From contig OZ010793.1 in assembly GCA_963932465.1 (NCBI GenBank), forward strand, positions 254,211,333 through 254,275,332: a DNA stretch of 64,000 nucleotides, given 5' to 3'. The notes below the pieces were generated by a model. The model searched no databases. It was not told the origin of the DNA and saw only the letters and a program-made list of their open reading frames with translations. This document shows, piece after piece, positions 11,751 to 22,013 of the stretch. Position 1 is the stretch's first letter. Each line of letters opens with the position of its first letter. The position numbers and the translations under genes are program-made. Origin of the DNA: Maratus speciosus. Lineage: Eukaryota; Arthropoda; Arachnida; Araneae; Salticidae.

Positions 11751-11885
11751 TTACTTCTTTCTATAATCACACCCTACATTTAGGCATTTGTCATATCTGT
11801 TCAGGAGCTTTACGATCCCCATGTTGTACTCGGCTGTCGCCAGTGCCGTATTAATCCAGTTCTTCACTGCAGTCTTCAACTCATC
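11751..11885 (-). pseudogene. Mariner transposase C-terminal fragment (left half)
   Basis: Translated on the - strand, the last 44 codons start DELKTAVKNW, carry NRYDKCLN about ten residues from the end and stop at TAA (11751-11753). This is the standard C-terminus of mariner (DD34D) transposases, where YDKCL(N) precedes GDYVEK. Here the G..DYV part is altered to GCDYRKK. The N-terminal HTH and the catalytic Asp residues are absent, so it is a fragment. Upstream of DEL the reading continues only briefly. Recognition is by motif, without a search. Confidence 0.8.
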
Positions 11886-12153
11886 ATTACTTACCATCGT
11901 GCATAATTTTTTTATTTTTGTAGCTGAGATGTTTTGGCAATTTCATCAAGCAAAGAATGTGAAATGTTTATGAAAGCAATTTAAAACTCGTCGAGGGCTT
12001 ATAAATCTGGAAGATTAATGACTACGGTAATGGCCTCGCCTAAGGTTTATGCTCCCTCGACGAGTTCCGCAACGCTTTCCTATACATTTCACTTGATGAA
12101 AGTGTGTTAGAACATCTTGGCTGCAACAAAATTTGTGCACGGTGGGAAGTTAT

Positions 12154-12288
12154 GATGAGTTCAAGACAGCAATAAACAACTGTCTTCATACGGGACTGGT
12201 GGGAGCCGAGTACACCATGGATACTGTAAAGTTCCTGAACATAAATGACAAATGCCTAAATGCAAGGGGTGATTATGTGGAGAAATAA
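12154..12288 (+). pseudogene. Mariner transposase C-terminal fragment (right half)
   Basis: The + strand reads DEFKTAINN at its start, NDKCLNARGDYVEK at its end and stops with TAA (12286-12288). It is the same 44-codon tail as the fragment on the other strand. The GDYVEK ending is intact, and the Tyr of YDKCL is Asn here. The two fragments differ by many substitutions, so they are not a recent inverted duplication of each other. The DDE/D catalytic core is missing, hence non-functional. Confidence 0.85.
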
Positions 12289-12405
12289 AGTAAGCGTCAC
12301 TTATGTTGGAAAATGTTGATCAAACAATGTAGGAAACATTGAAGAAATGTTTATTTTTAAAGTTTTTATAGCCAAATGGTCATTACTTTGTGGACCATCG
12401 TCGTA

Positions 12406-13189
12406 CTTTGTATGTCTGTTCCGCGATAACAGTCGAAAAAAACATCATATTAGCTTTATATTGGCTAGGTATGTTGATGAAAGATTCGGAATTAGCTATA
12501 TCGTTTTAGTTTGGTTCATTCAAACAATACAGACCATTTTTCTTTCATGTATGATTTGTATTGGGAATTGATACTAATTTAAAATTTTATCATTCGCTCA
12601 AAAGTAAATGGAACATTTAAATAATTGATTTAAACGATAAATTATGGGTGCTAAATTTTCGGTATAGAGGTCACAAATTAAGCCAATAATTTTGAAAATT
12701 TGAGAATATATTTATCAGAATTTCAAAATTAAATGTATTACTTATTAGGATTTTTTTTCTTGCACGCGATTGAAAAATATAAAATAATTTATTTTTGCAC
12801 TTTTAACAAATTTTCTAATGTATTTTTTTATGTAATCGAGTATCTATGTGTATATGTATATTCAAACTACGCGCTTAAATGCTAGAATAAAGAGAACCAC
12901 AAAGGATGCTATAAATAGTTAAATCTTTGGCGATTGACTGCTGGCATACGAAAGTACTAAAAATACTTTGTGATGTAGTGGTTGGGCAATCTAAACAAAT
13001 TTATTAAATGTAAAAAATCTGTTTATTTTAAATTAAAACTATTTTCATCTACATTCTGTACACCGGGTAGCCCGGGATGGATTGCCTGGTTATTTTAAAA
13101 GCTATAATTAATGATTAAATTGAGATACAGTCTTCAAGCAAATTGCATTTAAAAGCACACTTATTTTTCACTACTCGACGATATAAAAT
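12406..13189. other. AT-rich non-coding, nothing recognised
   Basis: No supportable feature. A 74-codon open frame starts left of this block and has no recognisable domain. Confidence 0.45.
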
Positions 13190-13644
13190 TTGAAATTGTT
13201 CGATTAAATATTTGCTAATTTTGTGTTATCGCTGAAACGTCAGTTGAAGTTTACTGCGGAGTGCCATCGTGACATGAAGTTCCGGAGAGCCTTGTTGGTG
13301 AACACAAACTTTGCTTACAGTAACACAGGAACAGTTCATAAGTATTTGTTCGCAAAATTTCGTTTCTATGCGTGGGTTCCTCGGTTGAGTACCAACTGTT
13401 CTCTAATTATCTCAAAATAAGTCCATCGAGTTCTGTGACTCGACGCAAACTGTCCTGCAGATACTGGACAGACCTATACTTTTGGAAAAGCATAAAAAGT
13501 GAACCTCTTTCAAGCACGTTTGAAGTTAAATCCCCGAGAGGTCCCATGAGCAATTGAATATATTCGGAAGCGGATTCCTTTACTGTTCGCCGGTACGAGA
13601 ATGGGCATCTCCAGTCCTCTGAGATTTATAAAATTCAGGCTGTC

Positions 13645-13676
<32 letters not shown>

Positions 13677-13890
13677 AGTTAATCTCTTGGTTTAAGTTAT
13701 CTTTTATACTGTCCGAAGGAGAGTTTGGTGTGGAATTTATTTCAAGTCTGAGTAGTGCGTTAAAGATTTTTATGAGACGCAAATTGCAGCGGTTTTCTAT
13801 AAAAGGGGAAATATTTAGGCTAATGTCCTGAGTTTTATGACATGTGTTACTGAGTAAAGGCAGGCAAGACTTTACAGTGGCGACCTGAAA
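13190..13890 (+). mobile_element. Possible LTR-retrotransposon relic (LTR and PBS)
   Basis: Several signals fall in the order of a 5' LTR. They are a TATA box TATAAAAG at 13798-13805, AGTAAA about 55 bp downstream, a terminal TTTACA at 13871-13876 and immediately after it GTGGCGACC. The last resembles the primer-binding start (TGGCGACC) of Ty3/Gypsy elements. An A29 run interrupts the region at 13645-13673. The GC content of 13220-13560 is higher than its surroundings and has open frames of 61-65 codons without recognisable domains. No gag or pol follows, so only a relic is claimed. Confidence 0.4.
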
Positions 13891-15326
13891 AAATTTTAAT
13901 GTCTGTCTTGCGATAAGAACATCAAAAAGCTTCCGATACTGTAATTAAGTATGTTGGTTGGTAAGGTACCTGGAATTAGCTGTATAGTTTTTGGTTAAAT
14001 TTTGTTCATTCGTTCGAAAAACATAGAACATTTTCTTTACTTTTTTGCAATATTGTAACTAGGTTTGCAATATTGTTCAGTTGGATTTGTTAACTTATTT
14101 ATCTGCGATAACATGTAGAGCTCACGGGCAGTAACCAGTGGTTTTACTTATTTTTCGGTACTATTTATGCTATTAATTTTCCTTCATGCCCTTTTTTAAA
14201 TCTCACCGGTGGCTTTTTTTTAAATTTCATTCATGCTCCCCTCTTTTTCCCCCTCATACGTGTCCCCCCCCCCTTCTAATATCTTTTTAGAATAAGGAAT
14301 AATCATTCTGGTTGATCATTTAGTTTTTTTTTTTTTTTTTTGCTCTTGGTAAACCTTCATTAAGATACATGTTTTCAAGAATTACGAGAAACATATAAAA
14401 AAAACTATAATTATTCATTATGAAAATTGCTTAAATCATTTTTTTTAATATAAAATAAATGAAATAAAATATTTTCTATATTTATCCATGAAAAAAAAAA
14501 ATGTACAAATATTAAGCATGATTGGTAAAGTTAGCATTTATTTTTTGTAAATTAGTGGATAAATATTCCCTTTTTCTTAATGAATAAAAGTGTATTTTTC
14601 TCAATGTAAGTAAATAATAAAAAAAAAATACTTTAAATTTATTTACCATGAAATACTCAGAAAGCTGTGAAACGTACTTTCTATTAGGAATATACACATT
14701 CGTATTTTTTAAATTATTATTACTGTATCTTTCGTAAGATTTGACTAGATAAAAATAGTTTTCTACTATCTTATTATATTTTATTTCTTAAACTCAATTT
14801 ATTTCTTTAAAAAATTGTATATAAAAATTGAATATATAAAAAAAATGCATTAAACTTGTAACCAAGCAATTTTTTAAAGTGAAAAAATAATGAAACAAAA
14901 AAAACAAACAAAAAAAAAAAAAAGTTTAAAAATAAATATACACGAAAAGTTTATCAAAATTGTAGAAATTTTCAGTGAAGATATGTCATAAAGAGAATAA
15001 CTTAAAAAATGTACTCTATTTCATATTTAATTTTTTATGGGATGATTTATAATAATTTTCTTTTATCGTTTCATATTGAGCTGTAATGTTTTCCCAGCCT
15101 CAAAGTAGTCTCTTAAATTATCCCTTAAATTCACTAAATCTGCTATAAATTTTCTATAATACGTCCCATTATTCAGCTAAATATTTTCGTGTTGTCTGAG
15201 TAGCTGAACTTCAAAAGCTGAAAAGTTTTCAGATCTCTTATCTTAGTGCAAAGTCTAAAGTCCAGAATCCTCGGGACTTTACCAAGCCCGAACTTCGGAT
15301 TTTTCCAAACTTTGGAGCCCCCACTA
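13891..15326. other. Low-complexity AT-rich stretch
   Basis: C/T-rich patches (about 14228-14275), a T16-type run (about 14325-14341) and many A-runs. No gene seen. Confidence 0.5.
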
Positions 15327-15540
15327 GTGGCCGAGAAGTTGTGCTCTCGAAGCTGGTAGACGGGAGGTGCTGGGTTCGATCCCAATCGCGCCCGTCCGCC
15401 TCATCGTTCGGAGTTTTCGTGGTTTTCTTCGAACCTTGGTTTTCCAAGCGTAAATACGGGTTAGGTTCACTTAGAAAGACTCCCACGGATGGCACTCCCC
15501 CGCTTAGGGCCTATATCCCTCGAGCTGATAATTGGTCGTT
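15327..15540 (+). mobile_element. tRNA-derived SINE (second family), copy A
   Basis: It begins with an A-box-like GTGGCCGAGAAG (from about 15327) and has a perfect B-box GGTTCGATCCC at 15373-15383, the internal Pol III promoter layout of a tRNA-derived SINE. The body (GTTCGGAGTTTTCGTGG, then TACGGGTTAGGTTC, then GGCCTATATCCCT) is shared with the copy at 50818-51032. The body is GC-richer than the flanks. Overlapping 67-85-codon open frames on both strands are artefacts of this GC-rich repeat. Confidence 0.8.
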
Positions 15541-16299
15541 ATAAACACAACCCGACCCGAACTTTGAGTTATCAAAAATGTTGTTTTTCCAATAAAAAGA
15601 AAAAGAAAATTCACTACTTAAAAAGGCAAAATATGACGTTCATATATTAAAAATTGCATATAACAATTATTAATACTAAATTAAACAACCATTTTCATTA
15701 AGGGGACCTTCTACATTAGGAGACCAAAAAAGCACTTTTTTATAATTTTGTAAGAAAACTGTAAGATGGATCTTTTTGAAATTTTAACAGTTTATTGTAC
15801 ATATCTTAAGGTATACACACGAATTTTTTTTATTAGATTTTGTTGCTTCTACTCTAAGTTATAAACAAATATGTTCAACTGCTTTGGAAAATTTCGTCTG
15901 GACGGTGGGCATGATAGCGCCTTGTAGAATTATCTGAAGCACAAAAATAATTTTTTTTTCGTAAACTTCGTGAATATAGCTTCTAGTTAAATTAAAGGAA
16001 CCCATAAATTTATTAAAAAAAAGTTATGTAATGGCTGATTAAAAAAATAAAATTCGTTCTTATTTGTTAAAAGCTTTTTTTAAAAATAATTTTAGTAAAA
16101 GCTTATTCATATCGAAGGCAATTAAATAAGCTTTAATGAAAAAAAAAATCAAGATGATCCACTGATTAGTTTTTTTTTAATCTTGCCCACCGTGTCAACC
16201 ATATTTTTTGACATACGCGTCCCCGTATCCAGTTCTTTGTATAGCACTGTATAATATTTTATTTATATTTTACAAACATTTCTTTCTAAATATATTTGT
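15541..16299. other. Non-coding; weak inverted repeat
   Basis: No gene. GACGGTGGGCATGATAG (near 15900) is roughly inverted at TCTTGCCCACCGTGTC (near 16180), suggesting an old short element between them. Confidence 0.35.
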
Positions 16300-17215
16300 G
16301 CTTGAAAATGCATAACTTAATAATAATAATAATAAAAACTTTTATGCAATTCACGCTTATTCTCAATAATTCTTGCAAATTCTTCTGTGCAACCTTCGTA
16401 TGATTTATAGAATTTAAACACAACATGTAATATGCAAAAAATTTGTTAAAAACGCATACCATAACTGAAAATACTCTTTAAGCAATACTTCGTATACAGT
16501 AATGTATCCGAAATGTTTTATGTGTTATGTAAATGACCGTTAAATGCGATGCACATCAATATTTTACTGGAAACATCTTGTAGTAAACTTCAGTAATTCA
16601 TAACAAGTTCATCATATTTGAATAATGCAACAAAGTTAAAATACGCTGCGAATAGTATTTCCCTGGAGACCATAATATAAAGGAACTCTTGTATGATCCT
16701 GTAAATGAAAGATAAATGCTTTGCACCCCATATTCCAGAGAGAGCATGATTATTTTAGTGCACCTCATAAATTGTTATCAATTTTGTTACGTTTTTAACA
16801 GATAAACATTTTTAAAATACCCACAAACAATTTTTCTCCATAGACAATAATATAACGGAATACTTTTGAGTTCCCTTGTATACATACTTTAAGTGCTACA
16901 CATAACATATTCTGCAGTAATCACCTCCTAATGCATCTCAATAAGGTATATAAATTTTATTATGTTTAAAATAGTATACCATCCTTAAAATACACCGCAA
17001 ATGTTTTTTCCTCATATATAATAATGTAACGGAATACTTTTGATTGCCCCTGTAATTAAACTATAAACGCGACAAACTTCATTTTCAATACTGAACATGT
17101 CATCGTAAACCTCAGTAACAATACATGAAAAGCAAAGTATATTTACGCGAGTCATAGCACGGACAGACAAATCCAATTCACAAACGCTTTTCAACTACGT
17201 TGGAAAGTTTAAAAA
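16300..17215 (-). repeat. ACAGGG-family repeat, copy 1
   Basis: On the - strand the copy begins at TTTTAAACTTTCCAACGTAG (right edge, about 17215) and passes through GTCCGTGC and units carrying GGGGCAATCAAAAGTATTCC. It fades out near 16300. The 60-codon - strand frame at 17012-17194 is a translation of the repeat and resembles the frame at 21109-21342 in the same part of another copy. Confidence 0.6.
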
Positions 17216-17249
17216 ATAATATTTTTACATTTTTAAAACGCGCATATAA

Positions 17250-17627
17250 AACACAAGAACGAAAAATCATGCGTTCGACATAGATTATAAAACACTTTCT
17301 AACACTTTCAGAGTACTATAACAATACTTCAAAGTTTACTAAGGCGAAATATGATATCTAAATGAACAATTTAGAAAATACGCATAATGCATTTGAAAAC
17401 CCATTTTCTGCAATTACCATCAATAGTCGGGGAAATATACGATGTTTTTGTGCAGCTTTGTACATGATATATAGATATGTATGTATGTATACTACATAGT
17501 ATTCTAAAAGTTAGTTCAGTTATTGCGCATAGCACAGTTGAAAATTTCCGTTCAGCAATATCTGCCAATAAAAGGATATTGTTGAAACTTTTGTGCAGCC
17601 CTATATATGATCTATAGAATTTATATA
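17250..17627 (-). repeat. ACAGGG-family repeat, copy 2, distal part
   Basis: This starts at the family's recurring edge AAGAACGAAAAATCATGCG (compare about 25100-25142, 27625 and 37040). It runs to 17627, where the 3.2 kb foldback interrupts it. It resumes at 20834 in register: GATCTATAGAATTTATA on the left, ACACCAAGTAAT on the right. Confidence 0.65.
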
Positions 17628-20600
17628 TGTCGTAGGCTAATTGAGAAATCCGGCTCTTTGCAAACAGCCTAGGCTCTTTGCAAAGAGCCGGGCTAATTGG
17701 AGAATCCATCTCCCTTTTTCCAATTAGCCTGATATTTTTCAGGCTTATTGCAAATAGCCTAGAAAGCGTTAGGCTAATTGAAAAATGACCACTTATTATC
17801 CGATCAGGGTGATATTTTTAGCCCACAGGCTATCAAAGACTGAAAGCTTTTGTGCCCGCCGATTCTGTATGTACGTGTGTACGTACGTACTTATGTACGT
17901 AACGCGATAACTCTTGATAGAAAAATCCGATTTGCTTCATTCTTTTTCCAGGTTCATTCTGACAAGGTGCTTCCCTGATTAGTTTTTGGGGTTCATTGGT
18001 TAAGGATAAAGTGGGAAAAGGGGGGTTAGTCCCCCCCCCCCCTTAATTTATATAAATGGGTTTTTCATGCAAAAATATTCGATTTGCTCCAAATTTGGTA
18101 TACCGGTTTATTGTGTTAAGCAGCTTCCCTGATTACATTTGGAAGATCATTATTATGTATAAAGGGGAGAAAGGGGGGCAATTGCATCTCCCCTTAATTT
18201 AGATAAATGCGTTTTTCATGTAGAATTATTCGATTAGCTCAAATCTGGTATACTGGTTTATTATGTTAAGGAGATGGCTTGATTATATTTGGAGATTCAT
18301 TAGTTTATAAAGGGAGGAAAGGGGGGGGGGGGTTACCCCCCCCTTAATTTAGGTAAATGCGTTTTTAATGCAAAATTATTCGATTTGCTCCAAATTTCGT
18401 ATACCGGTTTATTATGTTAAGGAGCTTCCCTGATTAGATTTGGAGGTTCATTAGTTAAGTATAAAGGGAGGAAAGGGTGGCTAGACCCCCCCCCTTAATT
18501 TAGAGAAATGAGTTTTTCATACAGAATTATTCGATTTGCTTCAAATTTGATATACCAGTTAATTACGATATGGCTTCCTTCATTTTATTTGGAGGTTCAT
18601 TGGTTAAGTATAAAAGAGGGGAAAGGGGGCAGTTGCACCTCCCCTTAATTTAGATAAATGGGTTTTCATGCAGAATTATCTAATTTAGTTTAATTTTTTT
18701 TTCTAGGTTCATTCTAATAAGGAGCTTTTCTGATTAGATTTGAAAGTTCATTGGTTCAGCATAAAGTGAGAAATGGGGAAGCTAATACTCCCCCTAATTT
18801 AGTGAAATGGTTTTTTTCATGCAGAATTATCTGATTTGCTTCAAATTTGGTATACCAGTTTATTATATTAAGTATCTTCCCTGATGAGATTTGGAGGTTC
18901 TTTGGTTAAGTAGAAAGAGGGGCAAAGGGGACTAATCCCTTCATTTATTTTTCGAGGGGCATTATTCTTTGAAATAAGAGTATAATATACAATTAGTGTG
19001 AATAGCCTGTTAGCTCAATGCCATCAGTTTAACTGGGCAATTTTCTTTTTATTAGGTTTATTAACGGATAACCCTACCCAAAACCGAAAAATAAATTACA
19101 ACAGACCGTACCCCGATCCGAGCAAGACAAAATAATTTCAGTCTACATGCAACCCGACCCGAACATGAGAGTTCCATTTGAAAAAACCCGAAATCCCGAA
19201 CCAAATCTGATAACCAACAAAAATATTCCAAAGATCCATAACCGGATTCGAACAAGACAAATTAGTTTCCGTGGACACGCAACGCTACCAGAACCTAAAA
19301 ATTCCATTCGAAGCCAACCTGAAACCCGTCGCGAACCAAATCTTAACCGACAAAAATATTCCAAAGAACTATAACCCGATGCAAGCCAGACAAAATAATC
19401 TCCGTCCACCGGCAACCCTATCCGAACCTGGAAGTTCTAATTGAACTCAATCCGAAACCTGGTTGTGGTCGGTTTTCGGGTTGACTTCAAATGGAACATT
19501 CAAGTTCGGATCCGGTTGAAAAAAAATTAACTAAATTAGATAATTCTGCATGAAAACCCATTTATCTAAATTAAGGGAAGGGGCAATTGCCCCCCTTTCC
19601 CCTTTTTATACTTAACCAATGAACCTCCAAATCAAATGAAGGAAGCCATATCGTAATAAACTGGTATATCAAATTTGAAGCAAATCGAATAATTCTGTAT
19701 GAAAAACTCATTTATCTATATTAATGGGACACTAGCCCCTGTCCCTCCTTTATACTTAACCAATAAATCTCCAAATCTAATCAAGGCAGCTCCTTAACAT
19801 AATAAACCGGTATACGAAATTTGGAGCAAATCGAATAACTCTTCAAGAAAAACCCATTTATCTAAATTAAGGGGGTGGTCTAGCCCCCCCTTTTCTCCCT
19901 TTATACTTAACTAATGAACCTCTAAATCTAATCAAAGAAGCTCCTTAACATAATAAACCGGTATACGAAATTTGGAGCAAATCGAATAACTCTGCAAGAA
20001 AAACCCATTTATCTAAATTAAGGGGGTGGTCTAGCCCCCCTTTCCTCCCTTTATACTTAACTAATGAACCTCTAAATCTAATCAGAGAAGCTCCTTAACA
20101 TAATAAACCGGCATACGAAATTTGGAGCAAATCGAATAACTCTGCATGAAAAACCCATTTATCTAAATTAAGGGGGGTCTAGCCCCCCCTATCCTCCCTT
20201 TATACTTAACTAATGAACCTCCAAATCTAATCAGGGAAGCTACTTAACATAATAAACCTGTATACGAAATTTGGAGCAAATCGGATAACTCTGCATGAAA
20301 AACTCATTTATCTAAATTAAGGGGAGGGTCTAGCCCCCCTTTCCTCCCTTTATACTTAAATAATGAGCTTCCATATCTAATCAGGGAAGCTCCTTAGCAC
20401 AATAAACCGGTATACCAAATTTGGAGCAAATCGAATATTTCTGCATGAAAAACCCATTTATATAAATTAATGGGGGGGGGGGGGGGGGGGACTAGCCCCT
20501 TTTTCCTCTTTATCCGTAACCAATGAACTCCAAAAACTAATGAGGGAAGCACCTCATCAGAATGAACCTAGAAAAAAAAATTGAAGCAAATGGGGTATTT

Positions 20601-20829
20601 CTATCAAGAGTTATCGCGTTACGTACATGCGTACGTACGTACACTCTGAATCGGCGGGAACATAAGCTCTCAGGCTTTGATAGCCTGTGAGCTAAAAATA
20701 TCACCCTGATCGGATAATAAGTGGTCATTTTTCAATTAGCCTAACGCTTTCTAGGCTCTTTGCAATAAGCCTGAACAATATCAGGCTAATTGGAAAAAGG
20801 GAGATGGATTCTCCAATTAGCCTACGACA
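17628..20829. mobile_element. 3.2 kb foldback element with tandem-repeat arms
   Basis: Long inverted arms (about 17628-18990 and 19500-20829) end in TGTCGTAGGCTAATTG and its complement. Each arm has an outer part of roughly 300 bp rich in AGGCTAATTG/CAATTAGCCT and GTAC repeats. About seven tandem units of roughly 150 bp follow. Each unit holds AATTATTCGATTTG, CCGGTTTATTATGTTAAGGA and a G-run/C-run pair. The centre is a separate minisatellite. The flanks are TATA on both sides (17624-17627 and 20830-20833), so the TSD is TA or TATA. The left arm has about 65 bp extra near 17650-17715. No transposase is present. The layout recalls Drosophila FB-type foldbacks, but sequence kinship is not implied. 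Confidence 0.8.
19060..19495. repeat. Minisatellite (about 125-130 bp unit) in foldback centre
   Basis: Roughly three imperfect copies of a unit beginning CAAGACAAAATAAT and containing AACCCGACCCGAAC and AAAAATATTCCAAAG (from about 19125, 19250 and 19385). The unit lacks stops in several frames, so open frames of 64-90 codons appear on both strands. They look like repeat translation. The phrase AACCCGACCCGAAC also follows the SINE at 15541. Confidence 0.65.
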
Positions 20830-20833
20830 TATA

Positions 20834-21335
20834 CACCAAGTAATATTTTAAAAGTAATTAAATTTAAAAACGCATACCACAGCTGAAAACGCAACTTCCA
20901 TCAATTGTTCGTAAGCTTCAATAGTACAATTAATGTTCATTTTCTTCTGTTGCCAAATTCTTTTGTGGGTCTCTGTAAATGAACGATAACTTCTATGCTC
21001 ACCACGTCCTAGAGTAAGAACCCTGTAGTACACTTCAGTGATATATGTCAGTTTCAATATGTTTAAAATGGTGTAATATGATTAAAATGCGCAGCAAACG
21101 ATTTTCCCCTATAAACCGTAATGTAACGGAATTCTTTTGAGCGGCTCTGTAAATGAACCGTAAATGCTACACGCTTCATTTTCAATACCGAACATGCCAC
21201 AGTAATCTCCAATAACATATATCAAGTTCATGACAATCTTGACGATATTTACGTGAGTTAGAGCACGGGCAAGCAGACGGACAGACAAACCGAATTCATA
21301 AACACTTTTTAACAAAGCCCTTGAATAAATAAGCC
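20834..21335 (-). repeat. ACAGGG-family repeat, copy 2, proximal part
   Basis: Continuation of the copy split by the foldback. On the - strand it begins near GTTAAAAAGTGTTTATG (about 21315) and passes GTCCGTCTGCTTGCCCG and the GAGCCGCTCAAAAG unit. The - strand frames at 20848-21057 and 21109-21342 (69 and 77 codons) are recognisably similar to frames in other copies (24257-24445, 17012-17194). Confidence 0.6.
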
Positions 21336-21345
21336 TGCTCACTAT

Positions 21346-22013
21346 GTGTTAAATTTGTCAGCGCACTTCAGCGCCGACAGCAGCTGGTGGGTGAAACATA
21401 GTGGAGCGGGGAAACCAGCCACAGGTGTTTTATACGACTTTATTCGTTGCATTGTTGTTTTGTTTTCAACCTGATAATTTAACAAGAATATTTTACAACG
21501 ATATTTCATTATGTTAAATGTTTTTGTGAAATAATTATTAATCTTATGAAAATTTTCAGTTTTTGGCACATTCATCTATAGAATTTCGAAATAAATTAAA
21601 TTTCATTGGTTAATTTTTTTTAGTAATTTGATACTGTAAAATCTAGTACATAATTGAAATATTTGCTTAATATGAATTAATTTCATTTAAAGATTTTTTA
21701 TGTATACAGGATAAAAGAGAATTTCATTCAAGGTCTTTACTTTTCAACTATGTTGGAAAGTATTAAAAAGGTTCGGCATCACCGTCTGTCGCCCGTAATA
21801 TGTGCGTTCTGTTTTAATATTCCGGCCTCTAATCATCTTAAAAAAAAGATCAGGTGGCTCGATTCAAATGTAATTTGCTACTCCTTTATGTGTGATCAAA
21901 TATTCTATTTTTAACCATAATATTTCCTGTTATACTTTTTCCGGTTTATATTTCTATTGCTTTTCCGACACAAATGTACATTAAAATAAGTTTTTTCTTT
22001 TAATGTCATCCAT
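21346..22013. other. AT-rich non-coding, nothing recognised
   Basis: A small GC-richer patch around 21358-21430 has no recognisable identity. ACTTTTCAACTATGTTGG at about 21741 is another lone edge of the ACAGGG family. Confidence 0.45.

Larger units (their letters stand above)
11652..12403. mobile_element. Mariner composite with two 3' ends facing outward
   Basis: Each half carries a mariner transposase C-terminus reading outward, followed by matching 3' sequence (AAACATTTCTTCAA and a GCCAAA..GGTC/GACC..TTTGGC region) and a TIR starting TACGA beside TA. The left half is on the - strand and the right half on the + strand. The middle of the gene is missing. Two 3' halves in mirror orientation make a 752 bp palindromic derivative of a mariner element. 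It cannot encode a transposase but retains two similar ends. Confidence 0.7.

Noticed and set aside
19061..19415. Three frames of 64-90 codons in the foldback centre
   Set aside because: All come from a unit of about 125-130 bp that is open on both strands. The repeated words explain their similarity.
17880..20640. CRISPR-like array in the regularly spaced repeats
   Set aside because: Units of about 150 bp are contiguous tandem copies without unique spacers, and the context is eukaryotic transposon DNA.
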